DNA of 64,000 bases from JANXQG01 sp963719885 (GTDB lineage: Bacteria > Planctomycetota > Planctomycetia > Pirellulales > Thermoguttaceae): NCBI GenBank assembly GCA_963719885.1, contig CAVRDP010000014.1, positions 186,001 through 250,000 on the forward strand, given 5' to 3'. The position numbers and the translations under genes are program-made. Numbering within the stretch: the stretch's first letter is position 1; the number at the start of each line of letters is the position of its first letter. Below the pieces are notes generated by a model, which searched no databases, was not told where the DNA came from, and was given only the letters and a program-made list of their open reading frames with translations. Below are positions 15,023-24,668 of the stretch, in pieces.

Positions 15023-17093
15023 TTCGCATGACTCCGCAGCATGCCCGGGCGCACCCCGCTTCGGGGACAGATCCTTGGCAGCGAACGTATGTGCGTGGCG
15101 TTCGAGTTGCGCGCGGAGGGCGATTATCATCTCCGCGAAGAGGCCCGCCCAATCTCCCCTGTTTCTCTGCCGGAAGAGCCGCATGGTAGGATACCAGGGG
15201 CTGTCGCAGCGCTCAAGCAGCCAACGCCAGTCGGGCGCCCGCGGCAGCGCGACCCACACGGGCACGCCCATGGCCCCCGCCAAGTGGGCAATCGCCGTGT
15301 CCGCGGTGATCACCAGATCGAGGTTCATCATGACCGCCGCCGTGTCCATGAAGGCTCCCGCCTCCCGATCGAGTTCCTCCGTCAAATCGACGACCGGGAG
15401 ATCATCGCGGACCCCGGCCAACTGTTCCCTGCCATCGCCTTTTTGCAGGCTGATCCAACAGCTTCCCGGGACCGCCGCCAAGACGGCGAAATGTCGCAAG
15501 GGGATGGAGCGAAAACGATCTCCACGGTGGTGCGTGTTTCCTTGCCAGCAGATCCCGATCTTGAAACCATGAAACGGACTCAGCCGGTCCCGCCATTGCG
15601 CAACGAGCGCCGGGGCCGCATGAAGGTACAGGGACGTCTGCGGGCACGTTTTCCAACGTGGTTTTGCAGAGCAGCGGCAGGCTCATGAGCGGGGCATGAA
15701 CGTCGAACTCCGGCAGCGCCTCCCCGTGGCCGATCAGTCGATCGATCCCGGGCCAATTATTGCCGGAGAAACTGGCCGCAAGCAGGCGGACGAGCGGTTT
15801 CTGGCATTCCACGACGACCCTTGCCCGGGGCTGGCGCTGTCGGACTAAAGGCACGTAGCGGATGAACTGGATCGTGTCGCCGAGCCCTTGCTCCGCATGG
15901 AGCAGAATCGTTTTCTCGTGCACAGGCTCACCGTCCCAGGGCGTTTGCCGGAAGCCGCGCGGGTTGCCGTCTTTCGTCCGCCAGCGCCATTCGAATTCCG
16001 GCCACCCCTGCGCGAAATCGCCGCTGAGAAGCCGGGACAGCGAGCGGTTCCAATGCGCCTCGGCATAGTCCGGCTTCAGTTCCAGGGCGCGGTGGCAACA
16101 AGCGACCGCCTCGTCCAGCTTGCCCTGGTCCTTGAAGGCGATGCCCAGGTTGTTATGGGCCTCGGCATAGTCCGGCTTCAGTTCCAGGGCCCGGTGGTAG
16201 CAGGTGACCGCTTCGTCCAGCTTCTCTTGGTCCTTCAAGGCGATGCCCAGGTTGTTATGGGCCTCGGCATAGTCCGGCTTCTGCTCCAGGGCCCGGTGGT
16301 AACAAGCGACCGCCTCGTCCAGCTTCCCTTGGTCCTTGAAGGCGATGCCCAGGTTGTTATGTGCCTCGGCATAGTCCGGCTTCAGTTCCAGGGCCCGGTG
16401 GTAACAGGCGACCGCTTCGTCCAGCTTCTCTTGGTCCTTCAAGGCAATGCCTAGGTTGTTGTGGGCCTCGGCATAGTCCGGCTTCAGTTCCAGGGCCCGG
16501 CGGTAGCAGGCGAGCGCTTCCTCCAGCTTCCCCTGGTCCTTCGAAGCAATACCCAGGTTGTTGTGCGCCTCGGCATAGTCCGGCTTCAGTTCCAGGGCCC
16601 GGCGGAAGGAGGCGACCGCTTCGTCCAGATTCCCCTGGTCCCACAAGGCAACGCCCAGGTTGTTGAGTGCCTCGGCATAATCGGGCTTCAGTTCCAGACT
16701 CCGGCGGCAGCAGGCGAGCGCTTCCTCCAGCTTCCCCTGGTCCTTCAAGACATTGCCGAGGTTGTAGGCTGCCTCGGCATAGTCCGGCTTCAGTTCCAGG
16801 GCCCGGCGGAAAGAGGCGACCGCTTCCGGAAACCTCTGCAGGGCATGATAGACCGACCCCAAGTTGCAATGGAAGGAAGCCGCGTTCCCTCGGAGCCCGA
16901 TCGCACGTTCGATGTGCTCGACGGCGACCTCGTGCCTGCCCATTTGGTGAGCAATCACGCCCAGCAGGTGCAGGGCCTCGGCGTTATTCGGTTCGGCCTG
17001 GAGGACCTGCCGATAGATCTGCTCGGCAGTTTCCAGCCGGCCGCCTTGATGGTGTTGGACGGCAAGGGCCAGTGTTTTGGAAGTCGTTACCAT
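15014..17093 (-). CDS. TPR protein with OGT/GT9-like glycosyltransferase domain (GT2; frame break, no stop)
   Basis: The start MVTTSKTLALAVQHHQGGRL at 17093 is aligned with its paralogs. About ten TPR units follow, several nearly identical at DNA level. The glycosyltransferase domain (LLSGDFAQGWPEFEWRWR, EQGLGDTIQFIRYVPLV, then in another frame ITADTAIAHLAGAMGVPVW) is as in copy 1. The frame breaks near 15630, where GGTACAGGGACG has one base more than GGTACGGGACG in copy 1, probably a sequence error. After ALRAQLERHAHTF no stop codon occurs and the frame runs straight into ST1, so the two genes are either fused into a protein of about 1390 residues or separated only by a GTG restart. Confidence 0.75.
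16071..16500. repeat. 102-bp tandem DNA repeats encoding TPR units
   Basis: Each 102-bp unit codes one 34-residue TPR. Units here differ by only a few bases (the string AGTCCGGCTTCAGTTCCAGG recurs in nearly all), much closer than needed for protein function. Similar runs lie at 11800-12600, 14150-14650 and 18280-19020. Confidence 0.85.
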
Positions 17094-17115
17094 ATCTCTC
17101 ATCTCTTATCTCTCA
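17094..17115. repeat. Short heptanucleotide tract between ST2 and GT2
   Basis: Three TCTCATC/TCTTATC units fill the 22 bp between the ST2 stop (17116) and the GT2 ATG (17093). Confidence 0.8.
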
Positions 17116-19313
17116 TCATTTCCCGCCGGGAATCGCGCCGAGCAGCGCTGCCAGCGCTTGCTCGTAGTGTCGCCACCTTCCCACGGAGGTCGAGTACAGC
17201 GGTTGTCGGACCTGGACGGCGCTGGCCGTGCGCACGGCCCGCTTGCCGCGATGGAACTCCAGGCAGGCGGGCTCCCATTCCAGGCCGCACCAGGCCACGA
17301 GCCGCCGCGCAACCGTTTCCAGATCGGCCACGGTCTCCTCGTAGTCCACTTCCAGCAAGGGCACGGGCAGGACCTTCCGCCAGTGCTCCATTATCCGTCG
17401 ATACTGGTGAAATCGTGAAGCGATGTGCGCTTGGTCATTGGTCCAGCGCAAGTCCTGGAAATTCGTCATCCAACAGGAGACGGCCACGTCGCGCAAATCG
17501 CGGCGGCAATGAATCAACTTCGCCCGCGGAAAGAGCGCCGCCAGCAGGCCGAGAAACAAGTAGTTCTCCGGCATCTTGTCCACGATGCGCAGGGCCGCGG
17601 GAGCCAGTCCGCGAAGTTTCTCCAAGTGCCGTGAAGCGAGCCGCTGGGCCGTCTGGCAATCCAGCCCGCGAAGGCCCTCGAGGGAGTCCACTCCTGGTCC
17701 GCCGAGTGCGGCCATGGTCTCGGGGGCCAGTCCGGTCTCCCCCGCGCCGAAGACCCGGGAGTGGCCGGCCAAGATCTGCTCGATTAGCGTAGTGCCGGAC
17801 CGCGGCAGTCCCACGACGAACAGCGGGAGCTCGTTTTCCAATCCAAAACCGCCGACCCGCTGGAAGAAATCCGGCTCGCAGAGGGCGATCATGCGGGTCA
17901 CGGAAACCTCATGCGCTTGGGGATCGTACTCGCGGCCATGTGTGCGCCACTCGGACAGTTGTAACGCGTTGCCCCGCTCGAGGTGCCGGGCGGCCTCGGC
18001 ATACTCGCCCCGCGCGTCGAGAACTTGGGCCAGGCCGAAGTGCAACAACAACCGTTCCGCGTCCGTCAGGTCCCTTTGCTCGGCGGAGGCAGAACCCTGC
18101 TGCAGCAGCCGGCCGAGCGCGGCCAGGTCCTGCTGCGGAAGTTTGCCGCGGAGGAGTTCCGCCAATTTATAATGTGCCATGGCGAAGCGGGAATCGTGCC
18201 GCAAGGCGGCGCGGAAGAACTCTTCCGCGCCATGAAAATCGCCTTTCTCCTCCAAAACGCAGCCCAGGTTGCAGTGCGCCCCGGCATCGTCGGGCTTCAG
18301 TTCCAGTGCCCGGCGATAGCAGGCGAGCGCTTCCTCCAGCTTTCCCTGGTTATTCAAGGCAATACCCAGGTTGTAGTGTGCCTCGACATAATCCGGCTTC
18401 AGTTCCAGGGCCCGCTGGAAGCAAGCGACCGCTTCATTCGACTTTCCCTGTTCCTTCAAGGCAATGCCCAGGTTAATGTGCGCCTCGGCATAGTCGGGCT
18501 TCAGTTGCAGGGCCCGGCGGTAGCAGGCGACCGCTTGGGCCGGCTTCCCTTGTTCCTTCAAGGCAATGCCCAGGCTGTTGTGGGCCTCGGCATAGTCCGG
18601 CTCGAGCTCCAGGCGCGACGGCAACAGGCAACCGCTTCCTCGAGCTTCCCTTGGACCTGCAAGGCCATGCCCAGGTTGTTGTGCGCCTCGGCATAGTCCG
18701 GCTTCAGCTCCAGGGCGCGGCGGTAACAGGCCGGCGCTTCCGCCGGCTTGCCTTGGTCCTTCAAGGCAATGCCCAGATTGTTGTGCGCCTCGGCATAGTC
18801 CGGCTTCAACTCCACGGCCCGGCGGAAAGAGGCGACCGCTTGGGCCAGCTTCCCTTGGCGGCACAAGGTAGCGCCCAAGTTGTTGAGTGCCTCGGCATAA
18901 TCGGGCTTCAGTCCCAGGGTCCGGCGGTAGCAGGCGACCGTTTCGTCCAGCTTCCCCTGATCCTTCAAGGCGTTGCCCAGGTTGTAGGCTGCCTCGGCAT
19001 AGTCCGGCTTCAGTTCCAGTGCCCGGCGATAGCAGGCGACCGCTTCGGGAAACCTCCGCAGGGCATGATAGACCACCCCCAGGTTGCAATGAAAGGAAGC
19101 CGCATTCCCGCGGAGCCCGAGCGCCCGTCCAATGGTTTCGACGGCCTCTTCGTGCTTGCCCCTTTGGTGGGCAATCACGCCCAGCAGGTGCAGGGCCTCG
19201 GCGTTATTCGGTTCGGCCTGGAGGACCTGTCGATAGATCTGTTCGGCAGTTTCCAGCCGGTCGCCTTGATGGTGTTGAACTGCAAGGGCCAGTGTTTGGG
19301 ATCTCGTCACCAT
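17116..19313 (-). CDS. TPR sulfotransferase (ST2; one frame break)
   Basis: Starts MVTRSQTLALAVQHHQGDRL at 19313 and carries about 13 TPR units. The sulfotransferase domain (LFVVGLPRSGTTLIEQILA, CRRDLRDVAVSCWMTNF, ending LAALLGAIPGGK) binds PAPS. The frame breaks near 18612 inside a TPR unit, where CCAGGCGCG replaces the CCAGGGCGCG of other units; this is a one-base loss in a G run and likely a sequence error. It lacks the 20-residue insertion of ST1. It lies between heptanucleotide tracts in the array. Confidence 0.83.
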
Positions 19314-19337
19314 GTTTTTTGATTTTGAGAATAACCT

Positions 19338-19405
19338 GCGGGCGAAGGATGAAGGGTGAAGGATGAAGGGTGAAGGATGAAGGATGAGGGATCACGCATG
19401 AGGGA
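19338..19405. repeat. GGATGAA-type heptanucleotide tract
   Basis: Repeats of AAGGATG, AAGGGTG and AGGGATG. This is the complementary-strand version of the tract at 19434, so the two tracts form a loose inverted pair around 19406-19433. Confidence 0.8.
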
Positions 19406-19433
19406 TGACGGATGGAAGAGGAACAACCGTTAT

Positions 19434-19607
19434 CCCTTATCTCTCATCTCTCATCTCTCATCCCTCATCCCTCATCTCTCATCTCTCATCTCTCATCTCT
19501 TATCTCTTATCTCTTATCTCTTATCTCTTATCTCTTATCTCTTATCTCTTATCTCTTATCTCTTATTTCTCATCTCTCATCTCTCATCTCTCATCTCTCA
19601 TCTCTCA
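19434..19607. repeat. Long heptanucleotide tract (about 25 units) between ST3 and ST2
   Basis: TCTCATC units, then about ten pure TCTTATC units, then TCTCATC again, ending at the ST3 stop codon (19608). On the coding strand the unit is GATGAGA or GATAAGA, so it contains TGA or TAA in all frames and many ATGA overlaps. The pure block suggests recent slippage. The plus-strand open frames with LISHLSS repeats are an artefact of this tract. Confidence 0.92.
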
Positions 19608-21500
19608 TCATTTCCCGCCGGGAATCGCAGCGAGCAGCGTTGCCAGCGCTTGCTCGTAGTGTCGCCACCTTGCCACGGAGGTCGAGTACAGCGGTTGTCG
19701 GACCTGGATGGCGCTGGCCGTCAGCACGGCCCGTTGGCCGCGATGGAACGCGAGGCAGCCGGGCTCCCACTCCAGGCCGCACCAGGCCACGAGCCGCCGC
19801 GCAACCGTTTCCAGGTCGGCCACGGTCTCCTCGTAGTCCACTTCCAGCAGGGGCACGGGCAGGACCTTCCGCCAGTGTTCCATCAGGCGTTCGTACTGGT
19901 GAAATCGTGCCGCAATGTGCCGCTTGGTCGTTGGTCCAGCGCAGGTCGCTGAAATTCGTCATCCAGCAGGAGACGGCCACGTCGCGCAAATCGCGGCGGC
20001 AATGGATCAATTTCGCCCGCGGAAAGAGGCCCGCCAGCAGGCCGAGAAACAGGTAGTTCTCCGGCATCTTGTCCACGATCCGCAGGGCCGCGGGAGCCAG
20101 CCCGCGAAGTTTCTCCAAGTGCCGTGAAGCGAGCCGCTGGGCCCCCTGGCGATCCAGGCGGCAAAGGCCCTCGAGGGCGTCCGCACCTGGTCCGCCAAGT
20201 GCGGCCATGGTCTCGGAGACCAGTCCGGTCTCCCCCGCGCCGAAGACCCGGGAGTGGCCGGCCAAGATCTGCTCGATGAGCGTGGTGCCGGACCGCGGCA
20301 GTCCCACGATGAACACTGGGATCTCGTTTTCCAACCCAAAACCGCTGACCCGCTCGAAGAAGTCCGGCGTTGAGAGCGCGATCATGCGGGTGACGAAATC
20401 CTCATGCTCTTTGGGATCGTACTGGCAGCCATGCGTGCGCCATTCGGACAGTTGCAATGCGTTGCCCCGCTCGAGGTGCCGTGCGGCCTCGGCATACTCG
20501 CCCCGTGCGTCGAGGACTTGGGCCAGGCCGAAGTGCGACAACAACCGTTCCGCGTCCGTTAGGTCCCTTTGCTCGGCGGAGGCAGAACCCTGCTCCAGCA
20601 GCCGGCCGAGCGCGGCCAGGTCCTGCTGCGGAAGTTTGCCGCGGAGGAGTTCCGCCAATTTATAATGTGCCATGGCGAAGCGGGAATCGTGCCGCAAGGC
20701 GGCGCGGAAAGCGTCTTCCGCGCCATGAAAATCGCCTTTCTCCTCTAAAACGCAGCCCAGGTTGCAGTGCGCCTGGCATCATCGGGCCTCAGTTCCAGTG
20801 CCCGGCGGTAACAGGCGATCGCTTCGTCCAGCTTTCCCTGGTTATGCAATGCGATGCCCAAGTTGCAGTGTGCCTCGGCATAGTTGGGTTTCAGTTCCAA
20901 TGCCCGATGGTAGCAGGCAACCACTTCCTTCAGATTCTCCCGGCCCTGCAACACATTACCGAGATTGTTGAGCCCCTCGGCGTAGTTCGGCTTCAGTTGC
21001 AGCGCGCGACGGTAACAGGCGATCGCTTCGTCCCGCTTTCCCTGGTCCTCCAACGCATTGCCCAGGTTGTTGTGGGCCTCGGCATAGTCCGGCTTGAGTT
21101 GCACCGCCCGACGGTAGCAGGCCGCCGCATCCTTGAGCTTTCCCTGCTCCTTCAAGGCAATGCCCAGGTTGTTGTGGGCTTCGGCATAGTCCGGCTTGAG
21201 TTGCAGCGCCCGGCGGAAGCAGGCGACCGCTTCGGGAATTCTCCGCAAGGCACGGTACGCTTCCCCCAAGTTGCTATGGAAGGCGGCTGCGGCCCCTTTC
21301 AATTGGATGGCCCGGCCTATATACTCGACGGCCGTCCGGTGCTCGCCCATTTGGTGGGCGATCACGCCGAGGAGGTGCAGGGTCTCGGCGTTATTCGGTT
21401 CGGCCTGGAGGACCTGTCGATAGATTTGCTCGGCAGCTTCGAGCCGGCCGCCTTGATGGTGCTGGACGGCCAGGGCCAGTGTTTGGGAACTTGTTGTCAT
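19608..21500 (-). CDS. TPR sulfotransferase (ST3; two frame breaks)
   Basis: Starts MTTSSQTLALAVQHHQGGRL at 21500, overlapping the ST4 stop by ATGA. About nine TPR units are followed by the PAPS-type sulfotransferase domain (VFIVGLPRSGTTLIEQILA, CRRDLRDVAVSCWMTNF, ending LATLLAAIPGGK). The frame breaks near 20770 (one base lost in GCGCCTGGCAT compared with paralogs) and near 19918 (one base gained in ATGTGCCGCTTGG). Both are likely sequence errors because both sides keep the family sequence. The C-terminal 500 bp is very close to ST2 and ST4 at DNA level, indicating recent duplication or gene conversion. Confidence 0.82.
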
Positions 21501-23335
21501 GCTACTTTTCTGGAAAAATCCTCGGTCTGCCGTCTGTCGGAAATCGCCCTGAAGAGCGCTGCCAGCGCTTGCTCGTAGTGTTGCCACCTTCCCACGGACG
21601 TCGCGTACAGCGGTTGCCGTACCTGGACGGCGCTGGCCGTTCGCACGGCCCGCTTGCCGCGATGGAACTCCAGGCAGCCGGGCTCCCATTCCAGGCCGCA
21701 CCAGGCCACGAGCCGCCGGGCGACCGTTTCCAGATCGGCCACGGTCTCCTCGTAGTCCACTTCCAGCAAGGGCACGGGCAGGACCTTCCGCCAATGCTCC
21801 ATCAGGCGTTGATACTGGTGAAATCGTGAAACAATGTGCTCTTGGTCGTTGGTCCAGCGCAGGTCTTTGAAATGCGTCATCCAACAGGAGACGGCCACGT
21901 CGCGCAAATCGCGGCGGCAATGGATCAACTTTGCCCGCGGAAAGAGGGCCGCCAAGAGGCCGAGAAACAAGTAGTTTTCCGGCATCTTGTCCACGATGCG
22001 GAGGGCCGCGGGCCCCAGTCCGCGAAGTTTCTCCAAGTGCCCTGAAGCGAGACGCTGGGCCGTCTGGCGATCCAACCTGCGAAGGCCCTCGAGGGAGTCC
22101 ACGCCAGATCCGCCGAGTGCGGCCATGGTCTCAGAGACCAGTCCGGTCTCCCCCGCGCCGAAGACCTGAGAGTGGCCGGCCAAGATCTGCTCGATGAGTG
22201 TGGTGCCGGACCGCGGCAGTCCCACGACGAACACCGGGAGCTCGCTTTCCAAGCCAAAACTGCTGAGCCCCTGGAAGAAGTCCGGCGTTGAGAGCGCGAT
22301 CATGCGCGTGACGAAAACCTCATACTCTTTCGGATCATACTCCCCGCCGCGCATGCGACCCTCGGAAAGTTGCAGGGCGTTGCCCCGCTCGAGGTGCCGT
22401 GCGGCCTCGGCATACTCGCCCCGCGCGTCGAGGACTTGGGCCAGGCCGAAGTGCAGCAACAACCGTTCCGCCTCCGTCAACGCGTTCTGCCCGCCGGAGG
22501 CAGAACCCTGCTCCAGCAGCCGCCCGAGCGCGGCCAGGTCTTGCTGTGGAAGTTTGCCGCGGAGGAGTCCCGCCAATTCATAATGCGCCAGGACGAACCG
22601 GGAATCGCACCGCAACGCGGCGCGGAAGGACTCTTCTGCCCCACGAAAATCGCCTGTCTCCTTTAAGGCGCAGCCCAGGTTGTTGCGGGCTTCGGCATAG
22701 TCGGGCCTCAGTTCCAGTGCCCTGCGGAAACTTTCGACCGCTTCGTCCAGCTTTCCCTGGTCCTTCAACGCACTGCCCAGGTTGTTGTGGGCTTCGGCAT
22801 AGTCGGGCCTCAGTTCCAGTGCTCGGCGGAAACAGGCCAGTGCTTCGTCCGGTTTCCTTTGCTCTTGCAAGACAACGCCCAGGTTGTTGCGTGCCTCGGC
22901 ATGGCCCGGCCTCAGTTCCAATGCCCGGCGGAAGCAGGCAACCGCCGACCCTGAGTACAGGGTGCCCGCCAACGTCCCCTGGTCCTTTAACGCATTGCCC
23001 AAGTTGTACGCTGCGTCGGCATAGTCCGGCTTCAATTCCAGTGCTCTGCGGAAGCAGGCGACCGCTTCGGGAAACCGATGCAGAGCATGATACACCGTCC
23101 CCAAGTTGCAATGAAAGAAAGCTGCATTCCCTTGGAATCCGATCGCCCGTTCAATATATTCGACGGCAACCTCGTTCTTGCCCATTTGGTGGGCAATCAC
23201 GCCGAGAAGATGATGCGCATCGGCATGTTTCGGGTCGACCCGCAGAATTCGCCGGTAGACCTGCTCGGCCGCTTGTAGCCGACCGCCGCGATGATGTTGG
23301 ATCGCAATCGCAAATTCTTGGGGAATCGTATCCAT
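21497..23335 (-). CDS. TPR sulfotransferase (ST4, intact)
   Basis: An intact 612-residue copy. Residues 1 to about 245 are TPR units starting MDTIPQEFAIAIQHHRGGRL. The C-terminal half has VFVVGLPRSGTTLIEQILAG (5'-PSB), a helix after ETMAALGG, LIHCRRDLRDVAVSCWM (3'-PB) and LLEVDYEETVADLETVARR. The PAPS-binding loop is intact, so it should be active. One TPR is lengthened by six residues (AGTLYSGS) by an embedded palindromic element. A promoter-like TTGCGG-17-CATAAT sits directly upstream, putting the transcript start at or next to the ATG. It ends in ATGA overlap with ST3. Confidence 0.88.
   Translation of the reverse strand: MDTIPQEFAIAIQHHRGGRLQAAEQVYRRILRVDPKHADAHHLLGVIAHQMGKNEVAVEYIERAIGFQGNAAFFHCNLGTVYHALHRFPEAVACFRRALELKPDYADAAYNLGNALKDQGTLAGTLYSGSAVACFRRALELRPGHAEARNNLGVVLQEQRKPDEALACFRRALELRPDYAEAHNNLGSALKDQGKLDEAVESFRRALELRPDYAEARNNLGCALKETGDFRGAEESFRAALRCDSRFVLAHYELAGLLRGKLPQQDLAALGRLLEQGSASGGQNALTEAERLLLHFGLAQVLDARGEYAEAARHLERGNALQLSEGRMRGGEYDPKEYEVFVTRMIALSTPDFFQGLSSFGLESELPVFVVGLPRSGTTLIEQILAGHSQVFGAGETGLVSETMAALGGSGVDSLEGLRRLDRQTAQRLASGHLEKLRGLGPAALRIVDKMPENYLFLGLLAALFPRAKLIHCRRDLRDVAVSCWMTHFKDLRWTNDQEHIVSRFHQYQRLMEHWRKVLPVPLLEVDYEETVADLETVARRLVAWCGLEWEPGCLEFHRGKRAVRTASAVQVRQPLYATSVGRWQHYEQALAALFRAISDRRQTEDFSRKVA
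22945..22970. repeat. Coding palindromic mini-element, copy 8 (in ST4)
   Basis: CCGA-CCCTG-AGTA-CAGGG-TGCCCGCC: the stem is changed to CCCTG/CAGGG with both arms altered together. It codes AGTLYSGS and replaces part of a TPR, with a net gain of 18 bp. Confidence 0.83.
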
Positions 23336-23343
23336 GGGGCGGC

Positions 23344-23372
23344 ATTATGACGAGATGAGTCGCCAACCGCAA
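23344..23372 (-). promoter_or_regulatory. Promoter of ST4 giving a (nearly) leaderless mRNA
   Basis: On the minus strand, TTGCGG (23372-23367), a 17-nt spacer, then CATAAT (23349-23344). The expected start point, about 7 nt after the -10 box, is at about 23337, 2 nt before the ATG at 23335. An almost identical arrangement precedes the TPR-methyltransferase gene (25975-26003). Confidence 0.65.
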
Positions 23373-23398
23373 TACGTTTTGTGTGAGTGCGATCGTTC

Positions 23399-24658
23399 CT
23401 ACGTAAGTTCCGTAGTTTGCAAAGGCTGTGTGCCGTAACTTACGTTTATAAAAGGAGTTGCTGCAAAGTTACCCAAATTGCCTAACGGGTTGGACGAATG
23501 TTTACGATTGACCAGCTTGTAGAACTCCGCCGCGGTGTGTTGCCAGGTGCATGTGGCCATGTCGCAGCCAGCCTGCCGGCCGTAGGCGGCCATCTGATCG
23601 CGATGCAGGTAAGCATACTCCAGGTGGGCCACGGTCTCATCCAAGTTGGGCTCGTCCCACAAGGCCACGGGCCTGTCGTTCTGGCAAACCTCGAGCGCGG
23701 CAAGGTCCTCGATCCGCAACGAGTTCTGGGGCGTGAGGATGTCGCGGTGACCGCTGGAAAATGAGGCGATGACCGGCTTGCCGCAGGCCATATACTCCAT
23801 GAGCACGAGGTTCGTGCCGCCTTCACAACGGTTGGGAAACAGGCCTACGTCCGTGTTCTTGTAGATCCGGGCCATGGTGGCGTTGGGCCTGGTGGCCAAG
23901 TTCACGGTCCGCGAAACGTCGATCCCGTTGTCGGCCAAGACCTGCTTGACCATCGTCACGTGGTCCGTCGAGCGCGGTGCGAAGCGGATCAGGGGCGAGG
24001 CCTTCATCGTGGCCACGCTCCAGTCCCACAGGTTGTGCCAGGCTGTGACCAGCATCACGTCGCGGTATTTGTCTTGCAGGACCTTGTAGGCGCGAATCAC
24101 CACGTCCTGCCCTTTTCGCAGCTCGAATTTGCCGCCGGAAAATACCACGAAGCGGTCGCAGAAATGCTGCCGCCGGCGCGGCGACGGCTCGAACAGGTTG
24201 GGATCGATCCCTTGGATCACCGTGGAAACGTCGCTCAGGCCGAGGGCCCTGAGCTTCTCGGCGCACCACGAACAGCCGGCCGCCACGTGGTCGAAGTGCC
24301 GCCGGGCGTTCTCCAGCGCCTGCGGTGGCAAGTTCTCCTCGAAGAAGGTGTAACCCACGGTGTACCGGCCGCGCAGGCCCGGCAGTATCGGCAGCATCAT
24401 TTTGCTCGTGATGCATTGCAGCACACAGCCCTCGACGGGCCGGCCCGTCGTTGCGGCTGCCTGCACCGCGGCCTGTTCTTGGGGCGAGGCAAGTTGCTGC
24501 GAGACACTGAAGAAGTCCAATTCGTCACCCGCCGAATCGGGAGTGATGGGCGACGAGATGAGCCGCAACGGCGACAGTCGCGGAAGCTCGATCGTCAGGT
24601 ATTTCCCGCACACGCCCCAACCGTGCGAACTGCCGATCGGCATTACCAGGTAGATCAT
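23399..24658 (-). CDS. Glycosyltransferase, GT4-like
   Basis: About 419 residues from the ATG at 24658, which follows GAGGAGCG; the longer open frame upstream has no support. VMPIGSSHGWGVCGKYLTIE is the N-terminal nucleotide-sugar glycosyltransferase loop. VVFSGGKFELRKGQDVVIRA and VGLFPNRCEGGTNLVLMEYM, with ACGKPVIASFSSGHRDIL, form the GT-B C-terminal domain with the E-GG-(T)NLV-ME donor-site motif of GT4-like enzymes. It starts 10 nt after the TPR-methyltransferase gene and probably adds a sugar in the same pathway. Confidence 0.85.
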   Translation of the reverse strand: MIYLVMPIGSSHGWGVCGKYLTIELPRLSPLRLISSPITPDSAGDELDFFSVSQQLASPQEQAAVQAAATTGRPVEGCVLQCITSKMMLPILPGLRGRYTVGYTFFEENLPPQALENARRHFDHVAAGCSWCAEKLRALGLSDVSTVIQGIDPNLFEPSPRRRQHFCDRFVVFSGGKFELRKGQDVVIRAYKVLQDKYRDVMLVTAWHNLWDWSVATMKASPLIRFAPRSTDHVTMVKQVLADNGIDVSRTVNLATRPNATMARIYKNTDVGLFPNRCEGGTNLVLMEYMACGKPVIASFSSGHRDILTPQNSLRIEDLAALEVCQNDRPVALWDEPNLDETVAHLEYAYLHRDQMAAYGRQAGCDMATCTWQHTAAEFYKLVNRKHSSNPLGNLGNFAATPFINVSYGTQPLQTTELT

Positions 24659-24668
24659 GAATCGCTCC

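Noticed and set aside
16071..16500. CRISPR-like regular repeats
   Set aside because: The repeats are 102 bp, continuous, without spacers, and encode TPR units.
19377..19952. Plus-strand frames coding LISHLSS heptapeptide repeats
   Set aside because: Artefact of the 7-bp DNA tract, which is open in several frames.
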